From contig JAHBUY010000008.1 of assembly GCA_019637795.1 (NCBI GenBank), positions 124,001 through 188,000 of the forward strand: a stretch of 64,000 bases of DNA, given 5' to 3'. Positions 1 through 8,789 of the stretch are shown here, piece after piece (the first letter of the stretch is position 1; the number at the start of each line of letters is the position of its first letter). The position numbers and the translations under genes were made by a program. The notes under the pieces are model-generated. The model ran no database searches. It was not told where the DNA came from and was given only the letters and a program-made list of their open reading frames with translations. The DNA is from a bacterium (GTDB taxonomy: Bacteria > Desulfobacterota > Binatia > HRBIN30 > CADEER01).

Positions 1-1
1 C

Positions 2-2134
2 GGCATCGATCCGCGGGCGGGCCGGGCGCTCGGCGCGCTGCTCGAGCTGCCGGTCGAGGCGCGCTACGGCCACGTGCTGAGCACCGCCGAGCAGGAGCGC
101 CGGCGGCTGATCGAGTCGCTGGTCGGCTGGCTGCGCGGCATCGGCCGGGGCGATCCGCGTCTGCTCGTGTTCGAGGACCTGCATTGGGCCGACCCGTCGA
201 CCCTCGAGACCCTCGGTCTGCTGGCGCGACAGATCGCCGGCGAGCCGGTGCTGCTGCTGCTGACCGCGCGATCCGATTTCACGCTGCCCTGGCCGCTGGC
301 GGCGGACGACGCTCGGCTGGAGGTGAATCGGCTCTCCGCCTCCGAGGTGCGCGACATCGTCGCCCACGTCGCCGCCGATCGCGATCCCGTCGGCGCGGTG
401 ATCGAGGCGCTGGTCGAGCGGACCGACGGCGTGCCGTTGTTCGCCGAGGAGCTGGCGCGCGCCGTGTTCGAGCGCCATGACGACCACGCGGCGGCGGAGG
501 GCGTGCCGCTGACGCTGCATGATTCGCTGCTGGCGCGTCTCGATCGCCTCGGGCCGGCGAAGGAGGTGGCGCAGATCGCGGCGGTCATCGGGCGCAGCTT
601 CTCGCACGACCTCCTGGCGCGGGTGGCGGGGCTCGGCGCCGGCGAGCTCGACGCCGGCCTGGCGGCGTTGGCCGACGCCGGCCTGGTGCGGGTGCGCGGC
701 GCGCCGCCGCAGGCGACCTACCAGTTCACCCACGCGCTGATGCGGCAGGCCGCCTACGACTCGCTGCTCAAGCGGCGGCGACGCGAGCTGCACGCGACGG
801 TGGCGCAGACGATCGCCGCCGGCGACGAGGCGCCGGCCGAGCTCCTGGCGCAGCACTGGACGGCGGCGGGCGACGGCGTCCGGGCCACCGCGGCGTGGGC
901 CGCCGCCGCCGAGCAGGTCTTCGCCCGCTCCGCCTTCCGCGAGGCGAGCATCCACTTCGCGCACGCGATCGAGGCGCTGCTGCTGTCGCCCGAGTCGCCG
1001 GAGCGCGCCGGCCGCGAGCTCGAGCTGCAGCTCCGCCTCGCCACCGCGCTCCAGTACGGCAAGGGGTTCGTGGTCCCGGAGACCGCCGCGGCGATGGCGC
1101 GGGCGCGCCAGCTCGGCGAACGCATCGGCAACGCCGAGCAACGCTTCTCGACCCTGCTCGGCATCTGGGGGCTGTCGCTCAGTCGCGGCGAGATCGCCGC
1201 CGCCGGCGAGCTGGCGGAGCAAATCCTGGCGATCGCCGAGGCGGAGGGGCGTCCGGCGATGCTGGCGCAGGCGTGCGGCACGCGGGCGGCGTCGCGCCTG
1301 CACCTCTGCGACCTCGCCGGCGCGATCGCCGCCGCCGACCGCGCCATGGCGATCCCGTCCGGCGACGACGGCATGGTGTCGGTGCTCAGCCACGGCGCGC
1401 TGCTCTACAGCGGCATCGCCCTGGCGCTCACCGGCCGCGCCGACCAGGCGCGGGCGCGCTGCGGCCAACTGCTGGAGCTGGGCGACGCGCCGGGGATGCG
1501 GCCCTTCGCCCTGGTCGCCAATCTCGTCGTCCACACCTGGCTGCGCGAGGTGGACGCGGTGCTGGCGTTCGATGCCCAGCTCCGGCGCGAGTGCGAAGCG
1601 CTGCAGATGCCGCTGTTCGCTGCCTGGGGGCGCATCTATGGCGGCTGGGCGCAGGCGATGCAGGGGCGCTGCGCCGCTGGCATCGAGGATCTCCGCCGCG
1701 GGATGGCGGAGCACGTCGGCTCCGGCCAGCGGCTGGGCTTCACCCAGTATCTCGGCCTGCTGGCCGAGGCCCAGCTCGCCGCCGGCGCGCTCGACGAGGG
1801 GCTGGCGGTGATCGACGACGCGCTCGGGGCGCGCGCCACCGAGGAGCGCTGGCACCACGCCGAGCTGCAGCGCCTGCGCGGCGCGTTGCGGGCGGCGCGC
1901 GGCGACGACGTCGCGGTGGTCGAGGCGGCCTACCGCGAGGCGATCGCGACCGCGCGGCGCGACGGCACGTCGCTGTTCGAACGCCGCGCCGCGACCGCGC
2001 TGGCGCGCCTGCTGGCGGCGCAGGGACGCCGCGACGAGGCGCGGGCGCTCCTGGCGCCGGTGCACGCCTCGTTCCACGAGGGGTTCGACATCGCCGATCA
2101 CCACGCCGCGGCGCGCGTGCTCGCGGCGCTCTAG
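2..2134 (+). CDS. AAA ATPase with TPR-like C-terminal region (5' partial)
   Basis: The reading frame is open from the first bases of the window, so the N-terminus (Walker A and any upstream domain) lies outside. A Walker B motif, LLVFEDLHWADPS, sits at about residue 54 of the visible part. It is followed by the sensor-like LLLLTARSD and a PLFAEELAR stretch typical of the ATPase module attached to class III adenylate cyclases and LuxR/MalT-type (STAND) regulators. From about residue 250 to the end the protein is Ala/Leu-rich helical repeats resembling TPRs. Such proteins usually couple NTP hydrolysis to a cyclase or DNA-binding output. No output domain is visible here: the C-terminus ends in the helical repeats with no HTH, so any cyclase or kinase domain would have to be upstream. 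Confidence 0.8.
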   Translation, partial: GIDPRAGRALGALLELPVEARYGHVLSTAEQERRRLIESLVGWLRGIGRGDPRLLVFEDLHWADPSTLETLGLLARQIAGEPVLLLLTARSDFTLPWPLAADDARLEVNRLSASEVRDIVAHVAADRDPVGAVIEALVERTDGVPLFAEELARAVFERHDDHAAAEGVPLTLHDSLLARLDRLGPAKEVAQIAAVIGRSFSHDLLARVAGLGAGELDAGLAALADAGLVRVRGAPPQATYQFTHALMRQAAYDSLLKRRRRELHATVAQTIAAGDEAPAELLAQHWTAAGDGVRATAAWAAAAEQVFARSAFREASIHFAHAIEALLLSPESPERAGRELELQLRLATALQYGKGFVVPETAAAMARARQLGERIGNAEQRFSTLLGIWGLSLSRGEIAAAGELAEQILAIAEAEGRPAMLAQACGTRAASRLHLCDLAGAIAAADRAMAIPSGDDGMVSVLSHGALLYSGIALALTGRADQARARCGQLLELGDAPGMRPFALVANLVVHTWLREVDAVLAFDAQLRRECEALQMPLFAAWGRIYGGWAQAMQGRCAAGIEDLRRGMAEHVGSGQRLGFTQYLGLLAEAQLAAGALDEGLAVIDDALGARATEERWHHAELQRLRGALRAARGDDVAVVEAAYREAIATARRDGTSLFERRAATALARLLAAQGRRDEARALLAPVHASFHEGFDIADHHAAARVLAAL

Positions 2135-2342
2135 CCGTGGCGAGCGGAGAAGGGACGAACGCTCTGCGACATGGGGAGGCGGACGCGGAACCCGGGAGAG
2201 CGATGCGGCGTCGACGGCATGGCGAGCGAACCTCGGCGTGGACGGCGTCGCCACGGACAGTTCGGGTCACGCGCCGCCGCGGCGCTCGGCGGCTGTGCGC
2301 CGCGGCGTGGATCGGCTTCTGCGAGCCGGAAGGAGCGAAGGC

Positions 2343-4001
2343 ATGGCCAAGTCGATCTGCATCATCGGCGGCGGCGCCAGCGGCGTCGGCCTGCTCTGGT
2401 GCCTCGCCAAAGCGGAACAGCTCGGGATGGCGAAACAGCCGTACCAGGTGACGCTGGTGCACACCCAGCGGCCGCCGCTGTCGCCCGGTGCCGGGGCGGC
2501 CGCGGGGGCGGCGGAGCGCGGATGGATCGGCGGCCATGCCTACTCGGTGCCGGTGACGGTCAACGGCAACCGCTACGACATCGACCTCGGCGTCCAGATG
2601 ATCGCGCCGAAGATGTACCCGAACCTGCTCTGCATGCTGCGGCTGCCCGAGTTTCGCGACGAGGTGACGCTGCAGGACGTGCCGCTGAAGATCTCCTGCG
2701 CCTTTCCGCCGGTGAACGGCGTGACCCCATACTGGGGCAACTTCGCCGCCTACCAGGACACGCCAATGTACCGGCAGGGACGGCGGGACTGCGCGACCTT
2801 CGAGAAGCTGCTCGACTTCCCGACGACGCCCATGGCGACGCTGAAGGAATTCCTGGACGCGCGCCGCGACGCGTTCGAGGATCTGACCCGCTTCGAGCAG
2901 TACTTCCTCGATCCCTACATGAGCATCATGAACGGCTACGGCAAGTCGCTGCTCGGCCACGTGAACGTGCTCGAGGTCGCGCCGCTGTTCGACTTCGGCT
3001 ACGCCGGCTTCACCGCGATCGGCGAGGGCTTCCAGCGCTTCGCCAAGGGGTCGTCGCACTGGATCCGGACCATGCTGGATCACGCCCGGGGCATTCTCGG
3101 TGACCACCTGACGGTTCGCACCGACACCACCGTGCGACAGCTCTGGCCGGGGGACGACTGCGCCTGGGTGCGCTGGGAGGACGCCGACGGCCACCTGAGC
3201 GAGCCGCAGCGCTTCGACTTCGTCGTCTCGTCGCTCGACATGAACGGCAACGCGACGATCCTCGACCACGCCGAGAACCGGTTGCGGAGCTTCTACCAGC
3301 CCTTCGTCGGCGAGCCGCAGGGCGACACCAACAGCGTGTGGAGCCTGATCCCCGGCTACTGCTACCTGCACCAGGACCGCTCGCTGCTGGCCCCCGGGTT
3401 GCCGGACCCGCCGCAGGAGACGCTGCAGTTCACCGGCTACTGGTCGCCGCCGGCGCAGCCCGGGAAGCCCTACGACATGTTCACCACCTTCACCACCTAC
3501 GTCGAGCGCAACCTCATGGACGTGGCCGATCCGGATTTCGAGTACTACCTGACGATGTACGGATACGACCCGCGGACGCGTCCCGGCGTGCCCATCCCCG
3601 AGCGGGGCGTGCTGGCGCCGACGCCGATGAACTGGACGCACGGCATGTGGCTGCCGTTCTTCATGCGCGAGCAGAAGGAGCGGTTCCACACCGCGCAGGG
3701 CGTCAGCCGCAGCCACAGCCAGACGCCGTATCCGGAGCAGCAGGACACCCGCATCTACTTCGCCGGCAACAACCTGACGATGGACTCGGAGGAGGGGGCG
3801 TTGGTGTCGGGGATGGCGATCGCCCACTACGCCTTCGGCCTCGACCCGCTGCGGTTGCTCAACCCCGAGGGGGCCCTGGGCTGGGAGTACGTGTTCGCTG
3901 CCGCCGAGTACGCCTACCTCTACGAGCTGATGTTCCCCGGAGACCATCCGCTGATCGAGGGCGGCCTCACCGTCCTGCGCAGCCTGGCGAGACGGTGGTG
4001 A
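2343..4001 (+). CDS. FAD/NAD(P)-binding oxidoreductase
   Basis: A 552-residue flavoprotein. The N-terminus carries a dinucleotide-binding signature, IIGGGASGVGLLW (GxGxxG at residues 9-14), and the C-terminus has the FAD-closing type segment YFAGNNLTMDSEEGALVSG. The start is the ATG preceded by GGAAGGAG; an in-frame opening further upstream has no ribosome site and reads as low-complexity Arg. The middle is rich in Tyr/Trp and does not match a reaction class I can name; amine-oxidase-like or oleate-hydratase-like folds are possible. Its stop codon overlaps the start of the next gene (GTGA), so the two are probably translationally coupled. The substrate is unknown. Confidence 0.8.
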   Translation: MAKSICIIGGGASGVGLLWCLAKAEQLGMAKQPYQVTLVHTQRPPLSPGAGAAAGAAERGWIGGHAYSVPVTVNGNRYDIDLGVQMIAPKMYPNLLCMLRLPEFRDEVTLQDVPLKISCAFPPVNGVTPYWGNFAAYQDTPMYRQGRRDCATFEKLLDFPTTPMATLKEFLDARRDAFEDLTRFEQYFLDPYMSIMNGYGKSLLGHVNVLEVAPLFDFGYAGFTAIGEGFQRFAKGSSHWIRTMLDHARGILGDHLTVRTDTTVRQLWPGDDCAWVRWEDADGHLSEPQRFDFVVSSLDMNGNATILDHAENRLRSFYQPFVGEPQGDTNSVWSLIPGYCYLHQDRSLLAPGLPDPPQETLQFTGYWSPPAQPGKPYDMFTTFTTYVERNLMDVADPDFEYYLTMYGYDPRTRPGVPIPERGVLAPTPMNWTHGMWLPFFMREQKERFHTAQGVSRSHSQTPYPEQQDTRIYFAGNNLTMDSEEGALVSGMAIAHYAFGLDPLRLLNPEGALGWEYVFAAAEYAYLYELMFPGDHPLIEGGLTVLRSLARRW

Positions 4002-4411
4002 GCCTGCCGCTCACCCGCCGGCGGGCGGCGCGCATCGGCGGCTGGGCGTCGCTGCTGGTCATCGCCGGCCATACCCTGCTCGCCTACGTCGCCTTCGCCC
4101 GGGGTGAGATCCCGATCGCCAACCGGTTCGTGCGCTGGGAGCTGGTCAACCTCGAGCTGTGCTTCGCCCTGGTGGTGGGCGCGACCAGCATCCTGGCGAT
4201 CCGCCACGCCGGGGCGCGGAGCCCGGACGGTCGCCAGGCGTGGGTGGCGACCACCGTGCTGGCGCTGTTGTGGACCGCCGACGCGCTCTACGCCTTCCTC
4301 GATCCGATGCCGATTCCGATCGGTCCGGCCTGGCTCCCCGGCCTGGTGCCGCTGCTGCTGGGCGCGCTGGCCCTGCTGTGCTGGATCGCGGTGCTGGCGC
4401 AGGAGGCGTGA
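3998..4411 (+). CDS. small integral membrane protein, coupled to the flavoprotein
   Basis: A 137-residue protein starting at GTG inside the stop codon of the upstream oxidoreductase (4-bp GTGA overlap). Four hydrophobic stretches are visible: around GWASLLVIAGHTLLAYVAF, LCFALVVGATSILAI, WVATTVLALLWTADALY and LVPLLLGALALLCWIAVL. It looks like a compact four-helix membrane protein. No family is recognised. The overlap suggests co-translation with the flavoprotein, perhaps as a membrane anchor or quinone-side partner; that role is inference only. It ends 12 bp before the convergent beta-oxidation gene. Confidence 0.65.
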   Translation: MSLPLTRRRAARIGGWASLLVIAGHTLLAYVAFARGEIPIANRFVRWELVNLELCFALVVGATSILAIRHAGARSPDGRQAWVATTVLALLWTADALYAFLDPMPIPIGPAWLPGLVPLLLGALALLCWIAVLAQEA

Positions 4412-4423
4412 CCGCGCGCCGCC

Positions 4424-6448
4424 TCAGGCGCGGTCCCAGCCGCGCTGCTGGCCGTAGAAGATCGGGCCGCCGAGATACATCGCGAAGCCGATGCCGAAGA
4501 CGAAGGCGAGGTCGCACTCCGCCTCGGAGGCGACGATCCCGCGGTCGCAGAGCTGGCGCGCCTTGGCGTAGAGCGCCCGGGCGCAGCGCTCGACGATCTC
4601 CTCGGCGCTGGCGACGCGACTGCCGCGATCCGGCACCAGGGCGGCCAGTCCTGGCCACTCGCCGGCCGGCTTGCCGTCACTGTACTCGTAGATGCCGGCG
4701 CCGTTCTTGATGCCGAAGCGCTTCTGTTCGCGCAGCGTCCAGGCGAGGGGCGCGAAGGGCAGCGTCTCCGCCGCGGCGATGGTGTCGAACATGCCGGCGG
4801 CGATGTCGAGGCCGGCCTGGTCGCCGAGCTCGAACGGGCCCACGGGGAAGATCGACTCGCGCATGGCCCGGTCGATGGCCGCCGCCGGCGTGCCCTCGCG
4901 GTAGAGCGTCTCGGCGGCGAGCATGTAGGCGGCGAGGCCGGCGTTGACCAGGAAGCCGGGCGAGCCGTCCCGCAGCAGCACCGGCGTCTTGTTGATGCGG
5001 CGCACGAAGGCGTGCGCGGTCGCGACGGCGTCGGCCGAGGTCTCGGGCGCGGCGATGACCTCGACGAGCTGCATCATCGGATGCTCGGCGGGGCTGAAGA
5101 AGTGCAGGTTGAGGAGCTGGCGCAGGTCGCCGCCGCCGGCCCGGAAATCGGCGCCGAGCAGCCCGGGTCCCATCGAGCTCGAGTTCGACGCCACCAGGGC
5201 GTCGGCCCGGATGACGCCGCCGAGGGCGCGGTAGAACTCGCCTTTGATCTGGCGGTTCTCCATGCGCGCCTCGATCACCAGATCGCAGTCGCGGAGGGCG
5301 GCGATGTCGGTGGCGACGGTGACGCTGCCCACCTTCTTGTCGACGTCGGCGGCGCTCATCGCCCCCTTCTTGACCGCGCGCCCGTACTTGGCGGCGAGCT
5401 TCTCCGGCACCGACGCGGCGAATTGCGCCAGCGGCACGTGGGCGACGACCTGGTAGCCGGCCTCCAGCGCCAGCCAGGCGATGGCATTGCCCATGTAGCC
5501 GTCGGCGCCGTCGACGCCGATCGTCTTCAGCGTCCGCGCCGCGCCGGGGAAGGACTTGGGCAGCTTCTGCACCGACTGCTGGGTGAAGAAGAAGCGCATG
5601 CCGGCACGCCCCTCGGGCGAGGTGCAGATGTCGATGAAGGCGTCGCGTTCGAGCGCGTTCGCCTCCTTGAGCGGCAGCGCCGCGCCCTTGGCCATCACCT
5701 CGAGGGCGACGTACGGGGCGCGCGGGTTGGGGCGGCCCATGGTCGCCTTCTGCACCATCGGCAGCACCATGGGGATCAGGCTCTCGGCGTTGGCGAGATC
5801 GGCCGGCGGCGTGCGGTCGAGGGACGGCAGCGTCTCGCGCAGGAAGCGCTCGGCGAACTGGTCCACGTCGGCGTCGCCGGGGATGACGGCGTCGATCATG
5901 CGGATCGCGGCGGCCTCCGCGGCGCGGAAGTTCTTTCCGGTGAGGACGGCGGTGAAGCCGGCGTCGCCGTTGATCGGGTCGCTGGCGTTGATCAGGCCGC
6001 TGCGCCGCGGCATGCGCTGCGTGCCGCCGAGGCCGGGGAAGATGTTGAGGCGGATCTCGGGGAAGCCGAGGGTGGACTTCGGCGTCGCGATGATGCCGCG
6101 GCAGGCGAGGGCGAGCTCGTAGATGCCGCCGAGGGCGAAGCCGTCGATCACCGCCAACCACGGCAGGGGTCCGTCCTCGATGGCATAGAGGACCTGGTGG
6201 CCGCGATCGATGAAGCCGCTCAACTGGCCGCGGTCGGCGTGCATCAGCTCGCCGATGTTCGCCCCGGCGCCGAGCCCGAACTTGTTGCCCGTGAGGATCA
6301 CGCCCGCCAGCGGCGTCCTCGCGTGGATCGCCCCCAGCTCCCTGACCTTCGCATCGAGCGCCTCCACCGCCGCCGCCGAAAGCGTGTTCATGCCGCCGGA
6401 GTCGAAGGTGACGAAGGCGATGCCGTTGCGGATCTCGTGCGTGAACAT
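4424..6448 (-). CDS. 3-hydroxyacyl-CoA dehydrogenase / enoyl-CoA hydratase fusion (FadB/FadJ family)
   Basis: A 674-residue bifunctional beta-oxidation enzyme: hydration of trans-2-enoyl-CoA, then NAD-dependent oxidation of 3-hydroxyacyl-CoA. The N-terminal crotonase domain (about 1-190) keeps both catalytic glutamates, in GIYELALAC and GFPEIRLNI. The Rossmann domain starts near GVDGADGYMGNAIAW, and the C-terminal 3HCDH domain contains DGSPGFLVNAGLAAYML. The catalytic-His region reads HFFSPAEHPMMQLVEV, an insertion relative to the usual HFFNPVH/HFFSPAH. The chosen ATG has GGGGGA just upstream, whereas the longer frame begins eight codons earlier in non-conserved sequence. No thiolase gene is adjacent. 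Confidence 0.9.
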   Translation of the reverse strand: MFTHEIRNGIAFVTFDSGGMNTLSAAAVEALDAKVRELGAIHARTPLAGVILTGNKFGLGAGANIGELMHADRGQLSGFIDRGHQVLYAIEDGPLPWLAVIDGFALGGIYELALACRGIIATPKSTLGFPEIRLNIFPGLGGTQRMPRRSGLINASDPINGDAGFTAVLTGKNFRAAEAAAIRMIDAVIPGDADVDQFAERFLRETLPSLDRTPPADLANAESLIPMVLPMVQKATMGRPNPRAPYVALEVMAKGAALPLKEANALERDAFIDICTSPEGRAGMRFFFTQQSVQKLPKSFPGAARTLKTIGVDGADGYMGNAIAWLALEAGYQVVAHVPLAQFAASVPEKLAAKYGRAVKKGAMSAADVDKKVGSVTVATDIAALRDCDLVIEARMENRQIKGEFYRALGGVIRADALVASNSSSMGPGLLGADFRAGGGDLRQLLNLHFFSPAEHPMMQLVEVIAAPETSADAVATAHAFVRRINKTPVLLRDGSPGFLVNAGLAAYMLAAETLYREGTPAAAIDRAMRESIFPVGPFELGDQAGLDIAAGMFDTIAAAETLPFAPLAWTLREQKRFGIKNGAGIYEYSDGKPAGEWPGLAALVPDRGSRVASAEEIVERCARALYAKARQLCDRGIVASEAECDLAFVFGIGFAMYLGGPIFYGQQRGWDRA

Positions 6449-6471
6449 GGTTCCCCCAGAAAGGAATTCCA

Positions 6472-6538
6472 CCGCCGAGGCGCGGAGACGCCGAGAAGAC
6501 CGCTTGTCGGCGGCCTCCGCGCCTCGGCGTCTCTGCGG
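6472..6538. repeat. imperfect inverted repeat, GGAGAC family
   Basis: Two 24-nt arms (6472-6495 and 6515-6538) match as inverted copies at 19 of 24 positions, separated by 19 nt. The core of the left arm is GAGGCGCGGAGACGCCGAG. The flanks continue the similarity (GGAATT on the left, ATTCC on the right), so the palindrome nearly reaches the stop codon of speA. The arms resemble the perfect arms of the element at 36788-36934, making this a second member of one dispersed family. It lies in the speA-to-FadB-like intergenic gap, both genes on the minus strand. Confidence 0.7.
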
Positions 6539-6547
6539 CGACGATTC

Positions 6548-8446
6548 CTAGTCGTTGCGAGTGAGGTAGGTGTACTCGCTCAGGCCTTCTTCGTAGCGGC
6601 GGCGCAGGCGGGCGGATTCCTCGAGGGTGAGGCGGCCCTCGCGCATCGCCTGTTCGATGGTGCGGCGGACGCGCTCGATCATCGGGTGGCGGTCGTACTG
6701 GACGTAGCGCAGCACGTCGCTCACCGAGTCGCCCTCGACGACGTGCTCGACGACGTAGCGGTCGTCGGCGCCGAGGCGGACGTGTACCGCGTCGGTGTCG
6801 CCGAACAGGTTGTGGTAGTCGCCGAGGATCTCCTGGTAGGCGCCGACCAGGAAGACGCCGATGAAGTAGGGGCTGCCGTTGAACGGGTGCAGCGGCAGCG
6901 TCTCCTTGACGTCGCGTTGGTCGATGAAGCGGTCGATCTTGCCGTCGCTGTCGCAGGTGAGATCGGCGAAGACGCCGCGCCGGGTCGGCTTCTCGTCCAG
7001 GCGGTGGATCGGCATCACCGGGAAGAGCTGCTTCACCGCCCAGTGGTCGGGCGCCGACTGGAAGACGGAGAAGTTGCCGTAATAGGTGTCGGCGAGGCCC
7101 TTCTCGAGCGGCTCGAGGTCGTCCGGGACGTACGGCATCTCGCGGGTGATGCGGAGGATCTTCTCGCAGCAGTCCCAGAACAGGCGCTCGACGCGCGCCC
7201 GCACCCGCAGGTCGAGCAGGCCGAGGGCGAAGAGCGTCGTCGCCTCCTCCTTGAGCTGCAGGCTGTCGTGGTAGGCCTCCTGGACGTTCTTCTGCGAGAT
7301 GCCGGCGTAGACCTCGGCGAGATCCCTGATGACCTTGTGGTCGCTCGCCTGCGCCGGTTCGGGGGCCTTGCCGGAGAGCATCTCGTGCACGCCGAGGACG
7401 TCGAAGATCAGCACCGAGTGGTGCGCCACCATCGCCCGCCCGGCCTCGGTGACGATGTCGGGGTGGGGGACGCCGCGCGCGTCGCAGGCCTCCTGGATGA
7501 AGGCGACGACGTCGTTGGCGTACTCCTGCACCGAGTAGTTCATCGACGAGTGGAAGTTGGTCGAGGAGCCGTCGTAGTCGACGCCGAGGCCGCCGCCGAC
7601 GTCGACGTAGCGCGGCCTGGCGCCGAGGTCGTGCAGGCCGACGAAGATGCGGCTCGCCTCGCGCAGGGCGTCCTTGTGGGCGCGGATGGCGGTGATCTGC
7701 GAGCCGATGTGGAAGTGCAGCAGCTCGAGGCAGTCGAGCATGCCCTCGGCGCGCAGGCGTTCGACCGCCTCGACGATCTCGACCGCGGTGAGGCCGAACT
7801 TCGAGCGGTCGCCGGTGGACTCGATCCACTTGCCGGCGCCCTTGGTGCTCAGGCGGGCGCGGACGCCGATGTGCGGGCGGATGCCGAGCTCCTGCGAGAC
7901 GCGGATGATGAGGTCGACCTCATGGAAGCGGTCGACGACGATGATCGGCGTGCGGCCGAGGCGCTGCCCGAGCAGCGCCGTCTCGATGTACTTCTTGTCC
8001 TTGTAGCCGTTGCAGACGATGAGGGCGCCCGGGGTCTCGCACAGCGCCATGGCGATGAGCAGCTCCGGTTTGCTGCCGGCCTCGAGGCCGATGCCGCTGG
8101 CCGCGCCGTACTCGACGATCTCCTCGACGACGTGCCGCTGCTGATTGACCTTGATCGGGTACACGCCGCGGTAGGTGCCGCGGTAGCCGTATTCGCCGAT
8201 GGCGCGATTGAAGGCGCCGCACAGGCCCTGGACGCGGGCGGCGAGGATGTCGGAGAAGCGGATCAGCAGCGGCGGGCGCAGGCCGCGCTGCTGGAGATCC
8301 TGCACCAGCTCGAGCAGGTCGATGCGCGCGCCGTCGAGCCGCGGCTGCACCTCCAGGCGTCCCTTGGCGTTGATCGAGAAGAACCCCGCGCCCCAGGTGG
8401 GCACGTTGTAGAGCTCCAGACAGTCCCGAACCGTCCACGCGCGCAT
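6548..8446 (-). CDS. speA: biosynthetic arginine decarboxylase
   Basis: A 632-residue PLP enzyme converting arginine to agmatine, the first step of agmatine-route polyamine synthesis. The PLP-lysine motif is YPIKVNQ (K99), matching the family signature. The sequence GGGLGVDYDG and the C-terminal TCDSDGKID segment carrying the second-subunit catalytic Cys are both present. Length fits the biosynthetic SpeA family (about 630-660). The start ATG is preceded by GGGAAG. It is followed by the inverted repeat at 6472-6538 and then the beta-oxidation gene. No agmatinase or agmatine deiminase is next to it. Confidence 0.95.
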   Translation of the reverse strand: MRAWTVRDCLELYNVPTWGAGFFSINAKGRLEVQPRLDGARIDLLELVQDLQQRGLRPPLLIRFSDILAARVQGLCGAFNRAIGEYGYRGTYRGVYPIKVNQQRHVVEEIVEYGAASGIGLEAGSKPELLIAMALCETPGALIVCNGYKDKKYIETALLGQRLGRTPIIVVDRFHEVDLIIRVSQELGIRPHIGVRARLSTKGAGKWIESTGDRSKFGLTAVEIVEAVERLRAEGMLDCLELLHFHIGSQITAIRAHKDALREASRIFVGLHDLGARPRYVDVGGGLGVDYDGSSTNFHSSMNYSVQEYANDVVAFIQEACDARGVPHPDIVTEAGRAMVAHHSVLIFDVLGVHEMLSGKAPEPAQASDHKVIRDLAEVYAGISQKNVQEAYHDSLQLKEEATTLFALGLLDLRVRARVERLFWDCCEKILRITREMPYVPDDLEPLEKGLADTYYGNFSVFQSAPDHWAVKQLFPVMPIHRLDEKPTRRGVFADLTCDSDGKIDRFIDQRDVKETLPLHPFNGSPYFIGVFLVGAYQEILGDYHNLFGDTDAVHVRLGADDRYVVEHVVEGDSVSDVLRYVQYDRHPMIERVRRTIEQAMREGRLTLEESARLRRRYEEGLSEYTYLTRND

Positions 8447-8527
8447 CGTCTTCCCAGGTCGCCTCCGCCGTCGCTGATCAAAAGCGTCTCTTCATAACGC
8501 GCAGGGGGGACAAACGGAATAGGGCGA

Positions 8528-8582
8528 CCGCGGCGGCGCGGCGCGGAGGGAGCGAGGACGCGTCCCTCCGCGCGCGCCGCGG
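8528..8582 (-). terminator. strong hairpin downstream of tRNA-His
   Basis: GCGCGGAGGGA (8541-8551) pairs perfectly with TCCCTCCGCGC (8563-8573). The stem extends outward, with a small bulge, through CCGCGGCG on the left and CGCCGCGG on the right. It starts 12 nt past the 3' end of the minus-strand tRNA-His. No U-tract follows, so it may be a processing or termination structure rather than a classical intrinsic terminator. Confidence 0.5.
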
Positions 8583-8594
8583 TGCATCGAGAGG

Positions 8595-8667
8595 GGTGAG
8601 TGATGGGTCTCGAACCCACAACCCCCGGAGCCACAGTCCGGTGCTCTACCGTTGAGCTACACTCACC
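8595..8667 (-). tRNA. tRNA-His (GTG)
   Basis: Cloverleaf on the minus strand with acceptor GTGAGTG/CACTCAC, anticodon stem CCGGA/TCCGG around loop CTGTGGC (anticodon GTG) and T-arm GTGGGTTCGAGACCCAT. The extra G-1 expected of tRNA-His is encoded at 8667 and faces C73 at 8595. CCA is not encoded. Confidence 0.95.
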
Positions 8668-8789
8668 AGCGGAACGGCGAGAGTAAGCAAAGTCAGGCGG
8701 CGAAATCCAGCCACGGACGGGCGCGCGCTCGTTCGGGCGGCGGGCGCGGGCGGGTGGCCATTCGGCGATCGGCATCATAGGAGGACGAC

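Noticed and set aside
2238..2342. Upstream extension of the FAD oxidoreductase frame
   Set aside because: No ribosome site and Arg-rich; the ATG at 2343 with GGAAGGAG gives the Rossmann start at residue 4-8.
5012..8497. Very long open frame on the plus strand opposite the FadB-like and speA genes
   Set aside because: Antisense shadow of GC-rich coding DNA: low-complexity Asp/Val/Gly/Arg, no domain, and it covers two genes with clear catalytic motifs.
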